Source: Sporosarcina sp. P32b
GTDB taxonomy: Bacteria > Bacillota > Bacilli > Bacillales_A > Planococcaceae
DNA length: 64,000 nucleotides
Assembly (NCBI RefSeq): GCF_002743335.1
Contig: NZ_PDZB01000011.1
Span: forward strand, 1 to 64,000
Direction: 5' to 3'
In this document: in pieces, positions 1 to 7,233 of the stretch
Layout of the letters: each line of letters begins with the position of its first letter
Position numbering within the stretch: position 1 is the stretch's first letter
Program-made: the position numbers and the translations under genes
Notes under the pieces: generated by a model
The model's database searches: none
Seen by the model: only the letters and a program-made list of their open reading frames with translations
Told to the model about the DNA's origin: nothing

Positions 1-16
1 TTTGCGTAAAATTCAT
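1..16 (-). CDS. 5' end of a leftward gene (truncated by window edge)
   Basis: Read leftward, an AAGGAGGACT ribosome site at 21-30 stands in front of an ATG at 16, and five codons (MNFTQ) remain before the window ends. The spacing is normal, so a real gene probably starts here and runs out of the window. Nothing can be said about its product. Its upstream region (17-215) holds an inverted repeat and is shared with the divergent gene at 216. Confidence 0.6.
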
Positions 17-43
17 TGTGAGTCCTCCTTGGTATGTAAATTA

Positions 44-72
44 GGGGTCAATTCGTGCAGATTTGACACCCC
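44..72. promoter_or_regulatory. inverted repeat in divergent intergenic region
   Basis: GGGGTCAA at 44-51 pairs with TTGACaCCCC at 63-72, with one bulged base and an 11-nt loop. The repeat lies about 30-55 nt upstream of the leftward ATG at 16, inside that gene's leader. It has no T-tract, so it could be an operator or part of a leader RNA. I could not match the leader to a riboswitch class I know. Confidence 0.3.
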
Positions 73-215
73 GCATCATACCAAGAGGGCTCTTTGTGTT
101 CAAGTCCCCGAAAAAGCTTCTAACAGGAATGCTCCCATATATTCAGTTTATCCAATAAATATATATAAAAACCTATTTATAAGTAAATTATAACTGCATA
201 AAGGAGATCACGAGT

Positions 216-1319
216 ATGACACTATATAGCTGTTCGGAATGTAAGAATGTTTATCCTATTGAGGCAAGACGCTGGAAGTGTGAATGTGGCGGTCTGCTAG
301 ATTTAGTACAGCCGGAATCGGACACAACCTGTAGTAGTTGGACGAGTCAAAGATCTATTTGGAGATATGTTTCTTCAATGCTAGGTGGAGAATATCTAAG
401 TGGTTGGCGTTCAATTACACTTGGGGAAGGTCAAACACCTTTACTACAATTAGATGAATTAGAGCCTAACACTTATATCAAGGTAGATTTTATGATGCCG
501 ACATTATCTTTTAAAGATCGAGGTGCAGCGGTACTTGTGACACTGGCAAAACGGTTGGGGGCCAAAAAAATGATTGCAGATAGCAGTGGTAACGCGGGAA
601 CAGCCATCGCTGCATACAGTGCCAGAGCAGGGATAGACTGTGATGTGTATGTGAGTGCGGATACATCGCCTAAAAAGATGGCGCAAATTGAAGCGCATGG
701 CGCAAGTATTAAAACAGTGAGAGGAACTAGGGAAGATGTGGCGACCGCGGCTCAAACTGCAGTGGAAGAAGAGCAAGTGTATTATGCAAGCCATGTCTAC
801 AATCCATTTTTTTACGAAGGTACAAAGACGTATGCATTTGAAATCTATGAACAATTGGGAAAAGCACCTGACACCTTACTAATTCCAGTTGGAAATGGCA
901 CCTTATTATTAGGCGCCTACTATGGGTTTAGAGAGTTACTTGAAGCGAAGAAAATTGACCAAATGCCGAAGATCATCGCTATTCAAGCTGAGAATTGTGC
1001 ACCACTTTCAAAAGCATTCGAAGGTCAAGATCTCAAAGGAAAGCGGATCGTGAATGAAGGAACTCTTGCGGAAGGTATTGCCATTGCTTCACCAGCCAGA
1101 TCCAAACAAATACTTGAAGCCATCAAGGACACAAAAGGTTCGTTCATTACTGTTTCGGAAGATGAAATTATAGTAGCCCGTGCAATGCTTGCAGCGAAAG
1201 GGTTCTATGTAGAAATCACTTCAGCCGTTAATTATGCTGGATATATAAGGTATGCGAATTCTAAAAATGAAGTCATTGTCATTCCGCTGTGCGGAGCGGG
1301 AATCAAGTCCCCGACATGA
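216..1319 (+). CDS. Threonine synthase-like PLP-dependent enzyme
   Basis: This 367-residue protein is a fold-type II pyridoxal-phosphate enzyme resembling threonine synthase, which converts O-phosphohomoserine to threonine. An N-terminal zinc-ribbon-like segment has Cys6, Cys9, Cys22 and Cys24, a feature of the archaeal-type branch rather than the shorter Bacillus ThrC. The Schiff-base lysine is predicted at Lys100 in SFKDR. The phosphate/substrate loop DSSGNAGTA follows at 122-130, and a glycine-rich PVGNGT cofactor loop lies further on. The ATG follows AAAGGAGATC at normal spacing. The gene is monocistronic and not beside hom or thrB, so a second threonine synthase or a related lyase are both possible. 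The family call is firm; the substrate is inferred. Confidence 0.8.
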   Translation: MTLYSCSECKNVYPIEARRWKCECGGLLDLVQPESDTTCSSWTSQRSIWRYVSSMLGGEYLSGWRSITLGEGQTPLLQLDELEPNTYIKVDFMMPTLSFKDRGAAVLVTLAKRLGAKKMIADSSGNAGTAIAAYSARAGIDCDVYVSADTSPKKMAQIEAHGASIKTVRGTREDVATAAQTAVEEEQVYYASHVYNPFFYEGTKTYAFEIYEQLGKAPDTLLIPVGNGTLLLGAYYGFRELLEAKKIDQMPKIIAIQAENCAPLSKAFEGQDLKGKRIVNEGTLAEGIAIASPARSKQILEAIKDTKGSFITVSEDEIIVARAMLAAKGFYVEITSAVNYAGYIRYANSKNEVIVIPLCGAGIKSPT

Positions 1320-1324
1320 AAAAT

Positions 1325-1375
1325 CCTGCACGGAAAGCGGTCATGTTTAGTAAACACGATGGTTTTCCGTACAGG
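1325..1375. terminator. bidirectional terminator-like stem
   Basis: CCTGcACGGAAA and TTTCCGTaCAGG form the outer stem of a hairpin between two convergent genes. T-tracts on both sides are poor, so the termination role rests mainly on position. Confidence 0.5.
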
Positions 1376-1387
1376 TATTATTGGGAA

Positions 1388-2641
1388 TTATGCGATTTCC
1401 GTTTCTCCTTGAATTTCTTCAACATCTGGCTCGCCTAACACACCTTCTGATTTCGCAACGACAACGGCACATGCAGCGTCACCAGTAATGTTGACAGCTG
1501 TGCGCACCATATCAAGTAGGCGATCTACTCCGAGAACAAGTGCGATTCCTTCAACCGGCAGACCGACTGACGTTAGAACCATTGCTAGCATGATTAGGCC
1601 TGCGCCTGGTACAGCAGCTGTTCCAATACTAGCCAATACTGCAGTTAAAACAACAGTGAGTAACTGTGCCATAGTTAATTCGATACCATAAGCTTGTGCA
1701 ATGAATATGACAGCTGCCCCTTGCATAATGGCTGTGCCGTCCATATTAATTGTAGCCCCAAGCGATTGAGTGAACGAACTGATAGATTCGGGTACTTTCA
1801 ACTTCTCTTGAGCGGTTTTCATTGAAATCGGTAGTGTCGCGGCAGAACTTGCCGTACTGAATGCGACAACTTGGGCAGGAAAGAAGTTCTTAAAGAACCA
1901 AATGGGACTCCTCTTGCCAATGAATGCGACCGATCCACCATAGACAACAATCGTATGGATTAGAAGGGCTCCGAGAACGACTCCCATATACATTCCCATT
2001 ACCTTCAGAGCATCCATACCTTGACTTCCTACAGCGGATGCGATTAAACCGAATGCCCCGTACGGTGCGAACTTCATCACAAATGTAATTAGATACATAA
2101 TGAGTTCATTCGCTTGTTCAAAGAACTCTTTCACTCTTTCAACTTTACTACCCATCATTGCCATTCCAAATCCAATTAATGCTGCAAAGAAGATAATCTG
2201 AAGCATATTACCTTCTGCCATAGCACTAATCGGGTTTGTGGGAATAATGCCTAATAACGTGTCTGCTACAGGTGGTGCTTCTTGTGCTTCATATGTGGCA
2301 TTAGCTGTTTCGAAATTGCCACCTTCACCAGGCTTTAATAATAGACCAAGAGATATTGCGATAACCAAAGCAATAGCAGTTGTAATTAAGAAAAACCCGA
2401 TTGTTTTGCCACCGATTCTCCCTAATTTCTTTGGATCACCAATTCCAACCGTTCCGAGGACGATTGAAATGAATACCACGGGCACAACTAGCATCTTCAT
2501 TAGATTCAAGAAGATGGTACCGAGTGGTTTAAATAGAAATGCGTCAGCTTGTGTGAAAATACCAGGCGTGAAAATATTTAATACTAAACCAACAACTACC
2601 CCAGCAATAAGTGCAATAATAATATTTCTGGCCAACTTCAT
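1388..2641 (-). CDS. Dicarboxylate/amino acid:cation symporter (DAACS family)
   Basis: A 417-residue polytopic membrane protein of the GltP/GltT/DctP family, importing glutamate, aspartate or C4-dicarboxylates with Na+ or H+. Diagnostic features are the serine-rich re-entrant hairpin SSAATLPISM, the motif NMDGTAIMQGA, and repeated hydrophobic segments from the N-terminus to about residue 395. The acidic hydrophilic tail ends in EIQGETEIA. The ATG follows GGAGGGAACTGT. Upstream lies a sigma-A promoter with a cre-like box at the presumed start site, suggesting CcpA repression. Family assignment is strong; aspartate/glutamate versus succinate/fumarate cannot be separated here. Confidence 0.9.
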   Translation of the reverse strand: MKLARNIIIALIAGVVVGLVLNIFTPGIFTQADAFLFKPLGTIFLNLMKMLVVPVVFISIVLGTVGIGDPKKLGRIGGKTIGFFLITTAIALVIAISLGLLLKPGEGGNFETANATYEAQEAPPVADTLLGIIPTNPISAMAEGNMLQIIFFAALIGFGMAMMGSKVERVKEFFEQANELIMYLITFVMKFAPYGAFGLIASAVGSQGMDALKVMGMYMGVVLGALLIHTIVVYGGSVAFIGKRSPIWFFKNFFPAQVVAFSTASSAATLPISMKTAQEKLKVPESISSFTQSLGATINMDGTAIMQGAAVIFIAQAYGIELTMAQLLTVVLTAVLASIGTAAVPGAGLIMLAMVLTSVGLPVEGIALVLGVDRLLDMVRTAVNITGDAACAVVVAKSEGVLGEPDVEEIQGETEIA

Positions 2642-2686
2642 ACAGTTCCCTCCTTAACATAATATATTCAACTATACGCATAAACA

Positions 2687-2733
2687 TGAAAGCGCTTACT
2701 TAATATTATTCGATATATTTCGAAGAAAGTCAA
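2687..2733 (-). promoter_or_regulatory. sigma-A promoter with cre-like box for the DAACS symporter
   Basis: Read leftward, TTGACT (2733-2728) and AATAAT (2710-2705) are separated by 17 nt. TGAAAGCGCTTACT at 2687-2700 matches the Bacillus cre consensus TGWAANCGNTNWCA except for its last base and sits over the expected transcription start. That is the classic position for CcpA repression. The site is visible; the regulation is inferred. Confidence 0.6.
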
Positions 2734-3051
2734 CATAATTAGGTATATGCTTGACGGATTATAAAATAGGTAAAGAGAAATAGAGAATAGTAGAGTAGTC
2801 GTTGTCGTTATTCTAATTAAATAATTCGTAGGAGAAACGATTTTTTATGAGTAATAATTATAGCTAGTAATATGTTATGAACGGAATGATAATAGTTAAT
2901 ACCTTAAACATTTCAAACTGCATAATTAGAGGCTGAGCAAATAGATTAATTGCTTTTAAAATTCAATGTATTGTTTGGTTTTTTGTGAATCTCACTGTAC
3001 AATTAACGTATCTATTGATATTTTTTTATATTATGATTGGAAGTGTTTTAA
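2734..3051. other. gene-free interval before TetR gene
   Basis: No credible coding sequence lies here: both strands are rich in stops and very A+T-rich. The right end must hold the promoter of the TetR gene. No clear operator palindrome was found. Confidence 0.5.
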
Positions 3052-3642
3052 CTGAAGAAAAGAGGACGGCAAGTAGGAGCAGATGGCGAAAAAAGTCGTA
3101 AATTACTTTTAGAAATTTCGGCAATGCAATTTGCTCTACATGGTTTTCATAAAACCAAAATTAGTGAAATCGTGAAAGAGGCAAATGTTACACAGCCAAC
3201 ATTCTACTTATATTTTAAAAGCAAAGAAGCTGTATTCCAGGAATTAGTCGATGTATTTAAAGAAAAACTATATCATCATGTAGCACAAAGTAAACTTCCT
3301 GCAGATGTGGCAGAAGAAGGAGTATCCGAGCGAATCGCTTATGGATTACGGGCTGTTTTTGAACTCTTCCAGCAAAATGAAGAAGTTGCCCGGATTGGTT
3401 TCGTCGTTTCGGAAGAAGCAACTACTATTAAAGCGCAAATGACTGCACAAATAGAAAATAATCTTACGGAAGAAGCAAGACTTGGTTACTTTCATACTAC
3501 TGTAAATTTCGATGTGGTCGCTGCAGCCCTAGTTGGAGCGATTGAATACCTAGCGATTACTAAACTTTGGCCAGGCTCTCATACACCAGATGAACTGGCT
3601 GAAGAGATCACACAGTTATTTTTACATGGGTTGAAAAAATAA
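3052..3642 (+). CDS. TetR/AcrR family regulator with probable CTG start
   Basis: A TetR-family repressor of about 196 residues. The N-terminal DNA-binding domain includes the recognition segment VTQPTFYLYFKSKEAVF. The first in-frame ATG, at 3124, would remove helix 1 (EKSRKLLLEISAMQFALHGF), which is conserved in the family. The reading frame is open back to a stop at 3049-3051, and the only start-like codon in that stretch is CTG at 3052, preceded by GGAAGTG at 3039-3045 with 6-nt spacing. It would begin MKKRGRQVGADGEKSR, a usual TetR opening. The ligand and targets are unknown; no efflux gene lies downstream, since bioY follows after about 300 nt with its own promoter. Confidence 0.8.
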   Translation: MKKRGRQVGADGEKSRKLLLEISAMQFALHGFHKTKISEIVKEANVTQPTFYLYFKSKEAVFQELVDVFKEKLYHHVAQSKLPADVAEEGVSERIAYGLRAVFELFQQNEEVARIGFVVSEEATTIKAQMTAQIENNLTEEARLGYFHTTVNFDVVAAALVGAIEYLAITKLWPGSHTPDELAEEITQLFLHGLKK

Positions 3643-3837
3643 CTGGTGAATTGGAGGATAAGCTCTCTTGTAGAGTTAATGCATTTTGATCTTTCGAAGA
3701 CCTTCAAAATATGTTGTAGCCTATACTGAATTAGGGTTTCTACGGATGTTGAAGTAAATTCACAAATATACTATACGATAGTAGACTTCTACCGGAGTAA
3801 TAACTAAATAGCTACTGTATTTTTAATGTACTCTTTG

Positions 3838-3922
3838 AGTAAACAAACTATCACATAGGATTGACACAACTATTTATATACTATAAAATCAATGTCAACA
3901 CTACTTGGATAATGGTTTACTC
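3838..3922 (+). promoter_or_regulatory. bioY promoter and BirA-like operator
   Basis: TTGACA (3861-3866) and TAAAAT (3884-3889) with 17-nt spacing form a good sigma-A promoter. Just downstream, TGTCAAC (3893-3899) and GTTTACT (3915-3921) are separated by exactly 15 nt, the geometry and approximate sequence of the Bacillus BirA operator (TTGTTAAC-N15-GTTAACAA). A further half-site-like AGTAAAC at 3838-3844 is followed 15 nt later by ATTGACA over the -35 box. Also CTTTGAGTAAAC at 3833-3844 is an exact 12-bp inverted copy of GTTTACTCAAAG at 3915-3926. Repression by biotin-loaded BirA is inferred. Confidence 0.6.
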
Positions 3923-3938
3923 AAAGGGGATTAAAGAA

Positions 3939-4490
3939 ATGATGGACTCGAGAAATAAATTAAAAATGATGATTGTAACCGCGTTATTCGCGGCCATTAT
4001 CGGCATTATGGCACAGCTAACAATTCCACTTCCACTAGTTCCGATCACAGGACAAACACTTGCAGTCGGTTTAGCTGCAACTATTTTAGGTTCACGTTAT
4101 GGAACGATCTCTGTATTAGTATATTTAGCGATGGGAGCGGTAGGAATGCCAGTATTCTCAGGTATGTCTTCGGGATTAGGTGTAATCTTTGGACCGACTG
4201 GCGGATTTTTGATTGGCTTTATTCCAACCGCATTCATTACGGGTTATTATATGGAGCGGACAAGTTTCAAACTACCCAATGCGATTATCGCCAATATACT
4301 TGGAATGTTCGTTGCGTTAGCGTTTGGTACAGTATGGCTAAAGTTTATCGCGGAACTTTCTTGGACAGCTGCTATCATGGCAGGCTTTGTTCCGTTCTTA
4401 ATCGGGGGATTCATCAAAGCTTTTCTTGCAGCGTGGGCTGGAATTATGGTTCGAGGCAGATTGCTCGCCAACCGCTTATTGCTCGCATAA
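3939..4490 (+). CDS. bioY: BioY, biotin-specific ECF S component
   Basis: A 183-residue integral membrane protein of the BioY family, the biotin-binding subunit of ECF vitamin importers. It has about six hydrophobic segments, with family hallmarks TIPLPLVPITGQTLAV near residues 33-48 and a glycine-rich VIFGPTGGFLIGF motif. The start is taken as ATG 3939 (ATG 3942 follows directly), with AAAGGGGA at 3923-3930. An earlier in-frame TTG at 3861 coincides with the promoter -35 box and is rejected. No ECF energizing genes are adjacent, so BioY probably uses a shared EcfAA'T module elsewhere; the leftward module at 6463-8677 looks dedicated to a YkoE substrate. An intrinsic terminator follows. Confidence 0.92.
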   Translation: MMDSRNKLKMMIVTALFAAIIGIMAQLTIPLPLVPITGQTLAVGLAATILGSRYGTISVLVYLAMGAVGMPVFSGMSSGLGVIFGPTGGFLIGFIPTAFITGYYMERTSFKLPNAIIANILGMFVALAFGTVWLKFIAELSWTAAIMAGFVPFLIGGFIKAFLAAWAGIMVRGRLLANRLLLA

Positions 4491-4508
4491 TTTAATTTTA
4501 AATCATGT

Positions 4509-4547
4509 AAAAACGTTAATTCATATACTATGAGTTAACGTTTTTTT
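4509..4547 (+). terminator. intrinsic terminator after bioY
   Basis: AAAACGTTAA pairs with TTAACGTTTT, with further pairing inside (TTCAT/ATGAG), and is followed by a run of seven T. Confidence 0.85.
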
Positions 4548-4676
4548 GTAGATGGGTTAGTTCTTTGTGTTTTCATATTAATCGGATAAGAAGAGCAGTT
4601 GGAACACTGAATACTCTAGCGTTCTGATATATACTACTAATAATAAGTATTTTAAATACTGGGAGGGGCTGTTAGT

Positions 4677-5090
4677 ATGAAAATTGCTGTAGCTATAGAT
4701 GGTTCAGAACATGCTTTTCGTGCAGCGAAATATGCGCTGACGCTTTTAGGGAATAGACAAGACGCAGAGCTTGAAGTGATTTCTGTAACCGACTATAACA
4801 AAGTGGAGGATGAACAACTCCTGTTGCAAAACCTTAAAAGTTTATCGTTGTATCAAGATCGAATTGTAAGACCAGTAGTCGAGTTGGCGGAAAAAGCGGG
4901 AGTTAGAACCACTATCACGCTGTTGCGAGGGAATCCAGATCAAGAAATCATTAATCATCTGCAAACGGACGATGTTGAACACTTGGTACTTGGTAGCCGT
5001 GGAATGAACATGATGCAAGAATTGGCGCTCGGTAGTGTAAGTCGCAGTGTTATGGAGCAAGCAAATTGTCCAGTAACCATCGTCAAATAA
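4677..5090 (+). CDS. Universal stress protein (UspA family)
   Basis: A 137-residue cytosolic UspA-fold protein. It starts MKIAVAIDGSEHAFRA and ends with the ATP-binding-type motif GSRGMNMMQELALGSVS (about 106-122) plus CPVTIVK. These G-2x-G-9x-G(S/T) residues mark the nucleotide-binding Usp subgroup. The ATG follows GGGAGGGGCTG. It is the first of three closely similar paralogues in the window (also 5358 and 14242), pointing to local amplification. The next copy lies 270 nt downstream with its own ribosome site. Usp proteins act in starvation and stress survival; the specific role is unknown. Confidence 0.9.
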   Translation: MKIAVAIDGSEHAFRAAKYALTLLGNRQDAELEVISVTDYNKVEDEQLLLQNLKSLSLYQDRIVRPVVELAEKAGVRTTITLLRGNPDQEIINHLQTDDVEHLVLGSRGMNMMQELALGSVSRSVMEQANCPVTIVK

Positions 5091-5357
5091 ATGAAGTCGT
5101 CATATAGTCTGGTGTACTAGGCTTTTATGGCGATTTTAATTTAAATAGGATTTACTGTTTTATAAGAAGCAGATAGTTGGATTTTCGTTAAGTACTTGGT
5201 AGAATGGTTTTGGATTGTTAGAATAGCTACTTAGTATTGGACTACATGATCCGTGAAGAGGGTATAGAACTTGAGAATGGAATGTTATGTTGGTGACAGA
5301 AGCTGAAAGAAAATCTCAATTATAAAATTGAAGAAAGTAGTTTTAGGAGGTTTTATC

Positions 5358-5768
5358 ATGAAGATTGCTGTGGCGGTAGATGGCTCAGATAATTCATTAC
5401 GGGCAACAGATTATGCGATTATGTTAATGCAACAATTTTCTGGGGCGAAACTGGAATTGATCCATGTAATCGACTTCAATAAAGAAGATGAGCGATTATT
5501 AAAACAAAGTCCTAATAGTCTTGATAAGTATCAAAAGAAAAAGTTGCAATCTGCATTGAAGTTAGTAAAGGATAAGGGAATAGTAGCAGAAGTTACAGTT
5601 CTTCAAGGAAATCCGCATCAGCAAATCATTAAGCATGTAAACACTAATGAAATTGATCATCTCATTCTTAGTAGTCGTGGTTTAAGATTACTTAAAAATT
5701 TAGTCATGGGTAGCGTCAGTCAAAAAGTAATCAAACATGTGAACAGCTCTGTCACGATAATTAAATAA
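5358..5768 (+). CDS. Universal stress protein (UspA family), paralogue 2
   Basis: A 136-residue paralogue of the protein at 4677, beginning MKIAVAVDGSDNSLRA and keeping the ATP-binding-type SSRGLRLLKNLVMGSVS motif near its end. The ATG at 5358 follows TAGGAGG at 5344-5350. An in-frame TTG 30 nt upstream has no ribosome site and is rejected. The sequence is richer in lysine than the first copy. A strong terminator follows. The 267-nt gap before it contains no other gene and presumably carries its own promoter. Confidence 0.88.
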   Translation: MKIAVAVDGSDNSLRATDYAIMLMQQFSGAKLELIHVIDFNKEDERLLKQSPNSLDKYQKKKLQSALKLVKDKGIVAEVTVLQGNPHQQIIKHVNTNEIDHLILSSRGLRLLKNLVMGSVSQKVIKHVNSSVTIIK

Positions 5769-5780
5769 ATACTATAAAAC

Positions 5781-5824
5781 AAAACTGCCATAGCGTATCG
5801 TTAAGATAGCTATGGCAGTTTTTT
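5781..5824 (+). terminator. intrinsic terminator after second uspA
   Basis: AAAACTGCCATAGC pairs perfectly with GCTATGGCAGTTTT around a short loop, followed by six T. Confidence 0.92.
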
Positions 5825-5955
5825 GAGTTAGGTTAACATAGCAGGAAGGCTCCGTGACTCATATTGAAACGGTTGTCCTAATGAAAAGCAATTACGCACA
5901 CATCTTGCACTAAATAAGATATAATACCCCTATCGGTATATAAGGGGTGACAAGA

Positions 5956-6390
5956 ATGAAAGAACAATCGTATGAAAATCATACACGTGTAATGCCATTG
6001 CAACACTATATTTGGTTGCCTTTAAGCTTTGTATTGCTTTTGACAACAGCAATCTATGGAATTTATCAATTTGTAAAATACGGTTTCTCAATACAGATTC
6101 TGCTATTATTTGCTGTTACCGTTCTCGCTATTATTCCAGGAATGCTCGCACGTATTTATGCATTGTCTTTGCAAGATCGATTAATCGTCACAGAAGAACA
6201 GCTTCGCTACTTTATGCTGACAGGTAACCGTTTAGCTACAAAATTGACGAAGTCACAATTGATTGCATTGCGATTTGCTTCAGATGAAGAGCTCGTGGAG
6301 CTTGCGGATCGAGCAGTAGTTGAAGGGCTGTCACCTGATGAAATAAAGAAATCCGTGAAGTCATGGAGAGCAGATCATCAGCGGGTGTAA
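5956..6390 (+). CDS. DUF6526-like small membrane protein
   Basis: A 144-residue protein with two hydrophobic segments (about residues 19-40 and 46-69), then a cytoplasmic region rich in charged residues with a short motif LSPDEIKKSVKSWRADH at the C-terminus. The layout matches the DUF6526 family of Bacillales, whose function is unknown. The ATG at 5956 follows AAGGGGTGA; a GTG at 5947 lies inside that ribosome site. It appears monocistronic and ends at a strong terminator shared with the convergent ECF operon. Confidence 0.7.
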   Translation: MKEQSYENHTRVMPLQHYIWLPLSFVLLLTTAIYGIYQFVKYGFSIQILLLFAVTVLAIIPGMLARIYALSLQDRLIVTEEQLRYFMLTGNRLATKLTKSQLIALRFASDEELVELADRAVVEGLSPDEIKKSVKSWRADHQRV

Positions 6391-6393
6391 TGA

Positions 6394-6437
6394 AAAAGAG
6401 AGCACAAGATCTGAACTAGATCTGTGCTCTCTCTTTA
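6394..6437. terminator. bidirectional intrinsic terminator
   Basis: AAAGAGAGCACA and TGTGCTCTCTCTTT form a strong stem, extended by AGATC/GATCT inside, between convergent genes. Confidence 0.88.
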
Positions 6438-6462
6438 TATGGTTACATACTTTATGTGTTGA

Positions 6463-7233
6463 TTATCGGTAAACTGATAGTAAAAAAGCTGAACATAAAC
6501 AACATATCATGACAAGTAAAAACACCCTATCTATTGTATTATACTGTGTAGGATAATAATACGTCCTCGCAGCCCCCATCTGATATTGCTTCGCTTCCAT
6601 CGCAACTGCAATGCGTTGTGCGCGACGTATACTTTGGGCAAATAGAGGAACGGTATAGGATTGCAAACGTTCATACAACCCTTTAACCCCTTTTGAAAAC
6701 TGGATATTCCGTACTTTCAACGCGTTCCTGCGAATTTGTAGTTCCTCAGTTACAGCGGGAATTAAACGAAAAGCTGCAATGAAACTATACGCATATTTGG
6801 ACGGCAGACGAAACTGCTGCATCATCGCATAAAAGAATAGTACGGGTTGGATTGTTAAGATAAACGTAAAGCCGACGAAGCCGAATGAAAGGGACTTACT
6901 TCCAAGCAAAAGCGCATGTTGAATGCTTTCTTCGGAAATCTTGAATAATCCCCATTGCCATAATACTGCTTCACCCTTACCGAACAACAACATTGTCAAC
7001 CCAGTGGACAGGAAAGAAATGACTAACGGAATTGAGAGTAATGAAAGTTTCTTCAGTGAATAGCCGCTAAATACATAAAACAATATTCCGTATAAAACTG
7101 CTTGTGAGATAGCAAAAGGCAAACTTTGATTCACAAGCGTAATAATCAAGAACGCAAAAAACACAATGAATTTTAGCGCGGGATTGACCCGAAATAACCA
7201 GGTCTTGCGTTTAGGTGTGAACCAATTGAACAT
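6463..7233 (-). CDS. ECF transporter transmembrane component EcfT (YkoC-like)
   Basis: A 256-residue EcfT-type permease that couples the ATPases to the substrate-binding S component of a vitamin importer. Hydrophobic segments fill the first two thirds. The C-terminal coupling-helix region carries RRNALKVRNIQF and RRAQRIAVAMEAKQY, the family's conserved Ala-Arg-type motifs. The chosen ATG at 7233 has GGAGGT at 7246-7241; an upstream in-frame codon would bury this ribosome site. It overlaps the end of the ATPase gene by 23 nt, indicating translational coupling. It is the last gene of the TPP-riboswitch operon. Confidence 0.9.
   Translation of the reverse strand: MFNWFTPKRKTWLFRVNPALKFIVFFAFLIITLVNQSLPFAISQAVLYGILFYVFSGYSLKKLSLLSIPLVISFLSTGLTMLLFGKGEAVLWQWGLFKISEESIQHALLLGSKSLSFGFVGFTFILTIQPVLFFYAMMQQFRLPSKYAYSFIAAFRLIPAVTEELQIRRNALKVRNIQFSKGVKGLYERLQSYTVPLFAQSIRRAQRIAVAMEAKQYQMGAARTYYYPTQYNTIDRVFLLVMICCLCSAFLLSVYR

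Noticed and set aside
3861-3938. N-terminal extension of BioY from TTG 3861
   Set aside because: The TTG is the -35 hexamer of the promoter, and BirA-like sites and the AAAGGGGA ribosome site lie downstream of it.
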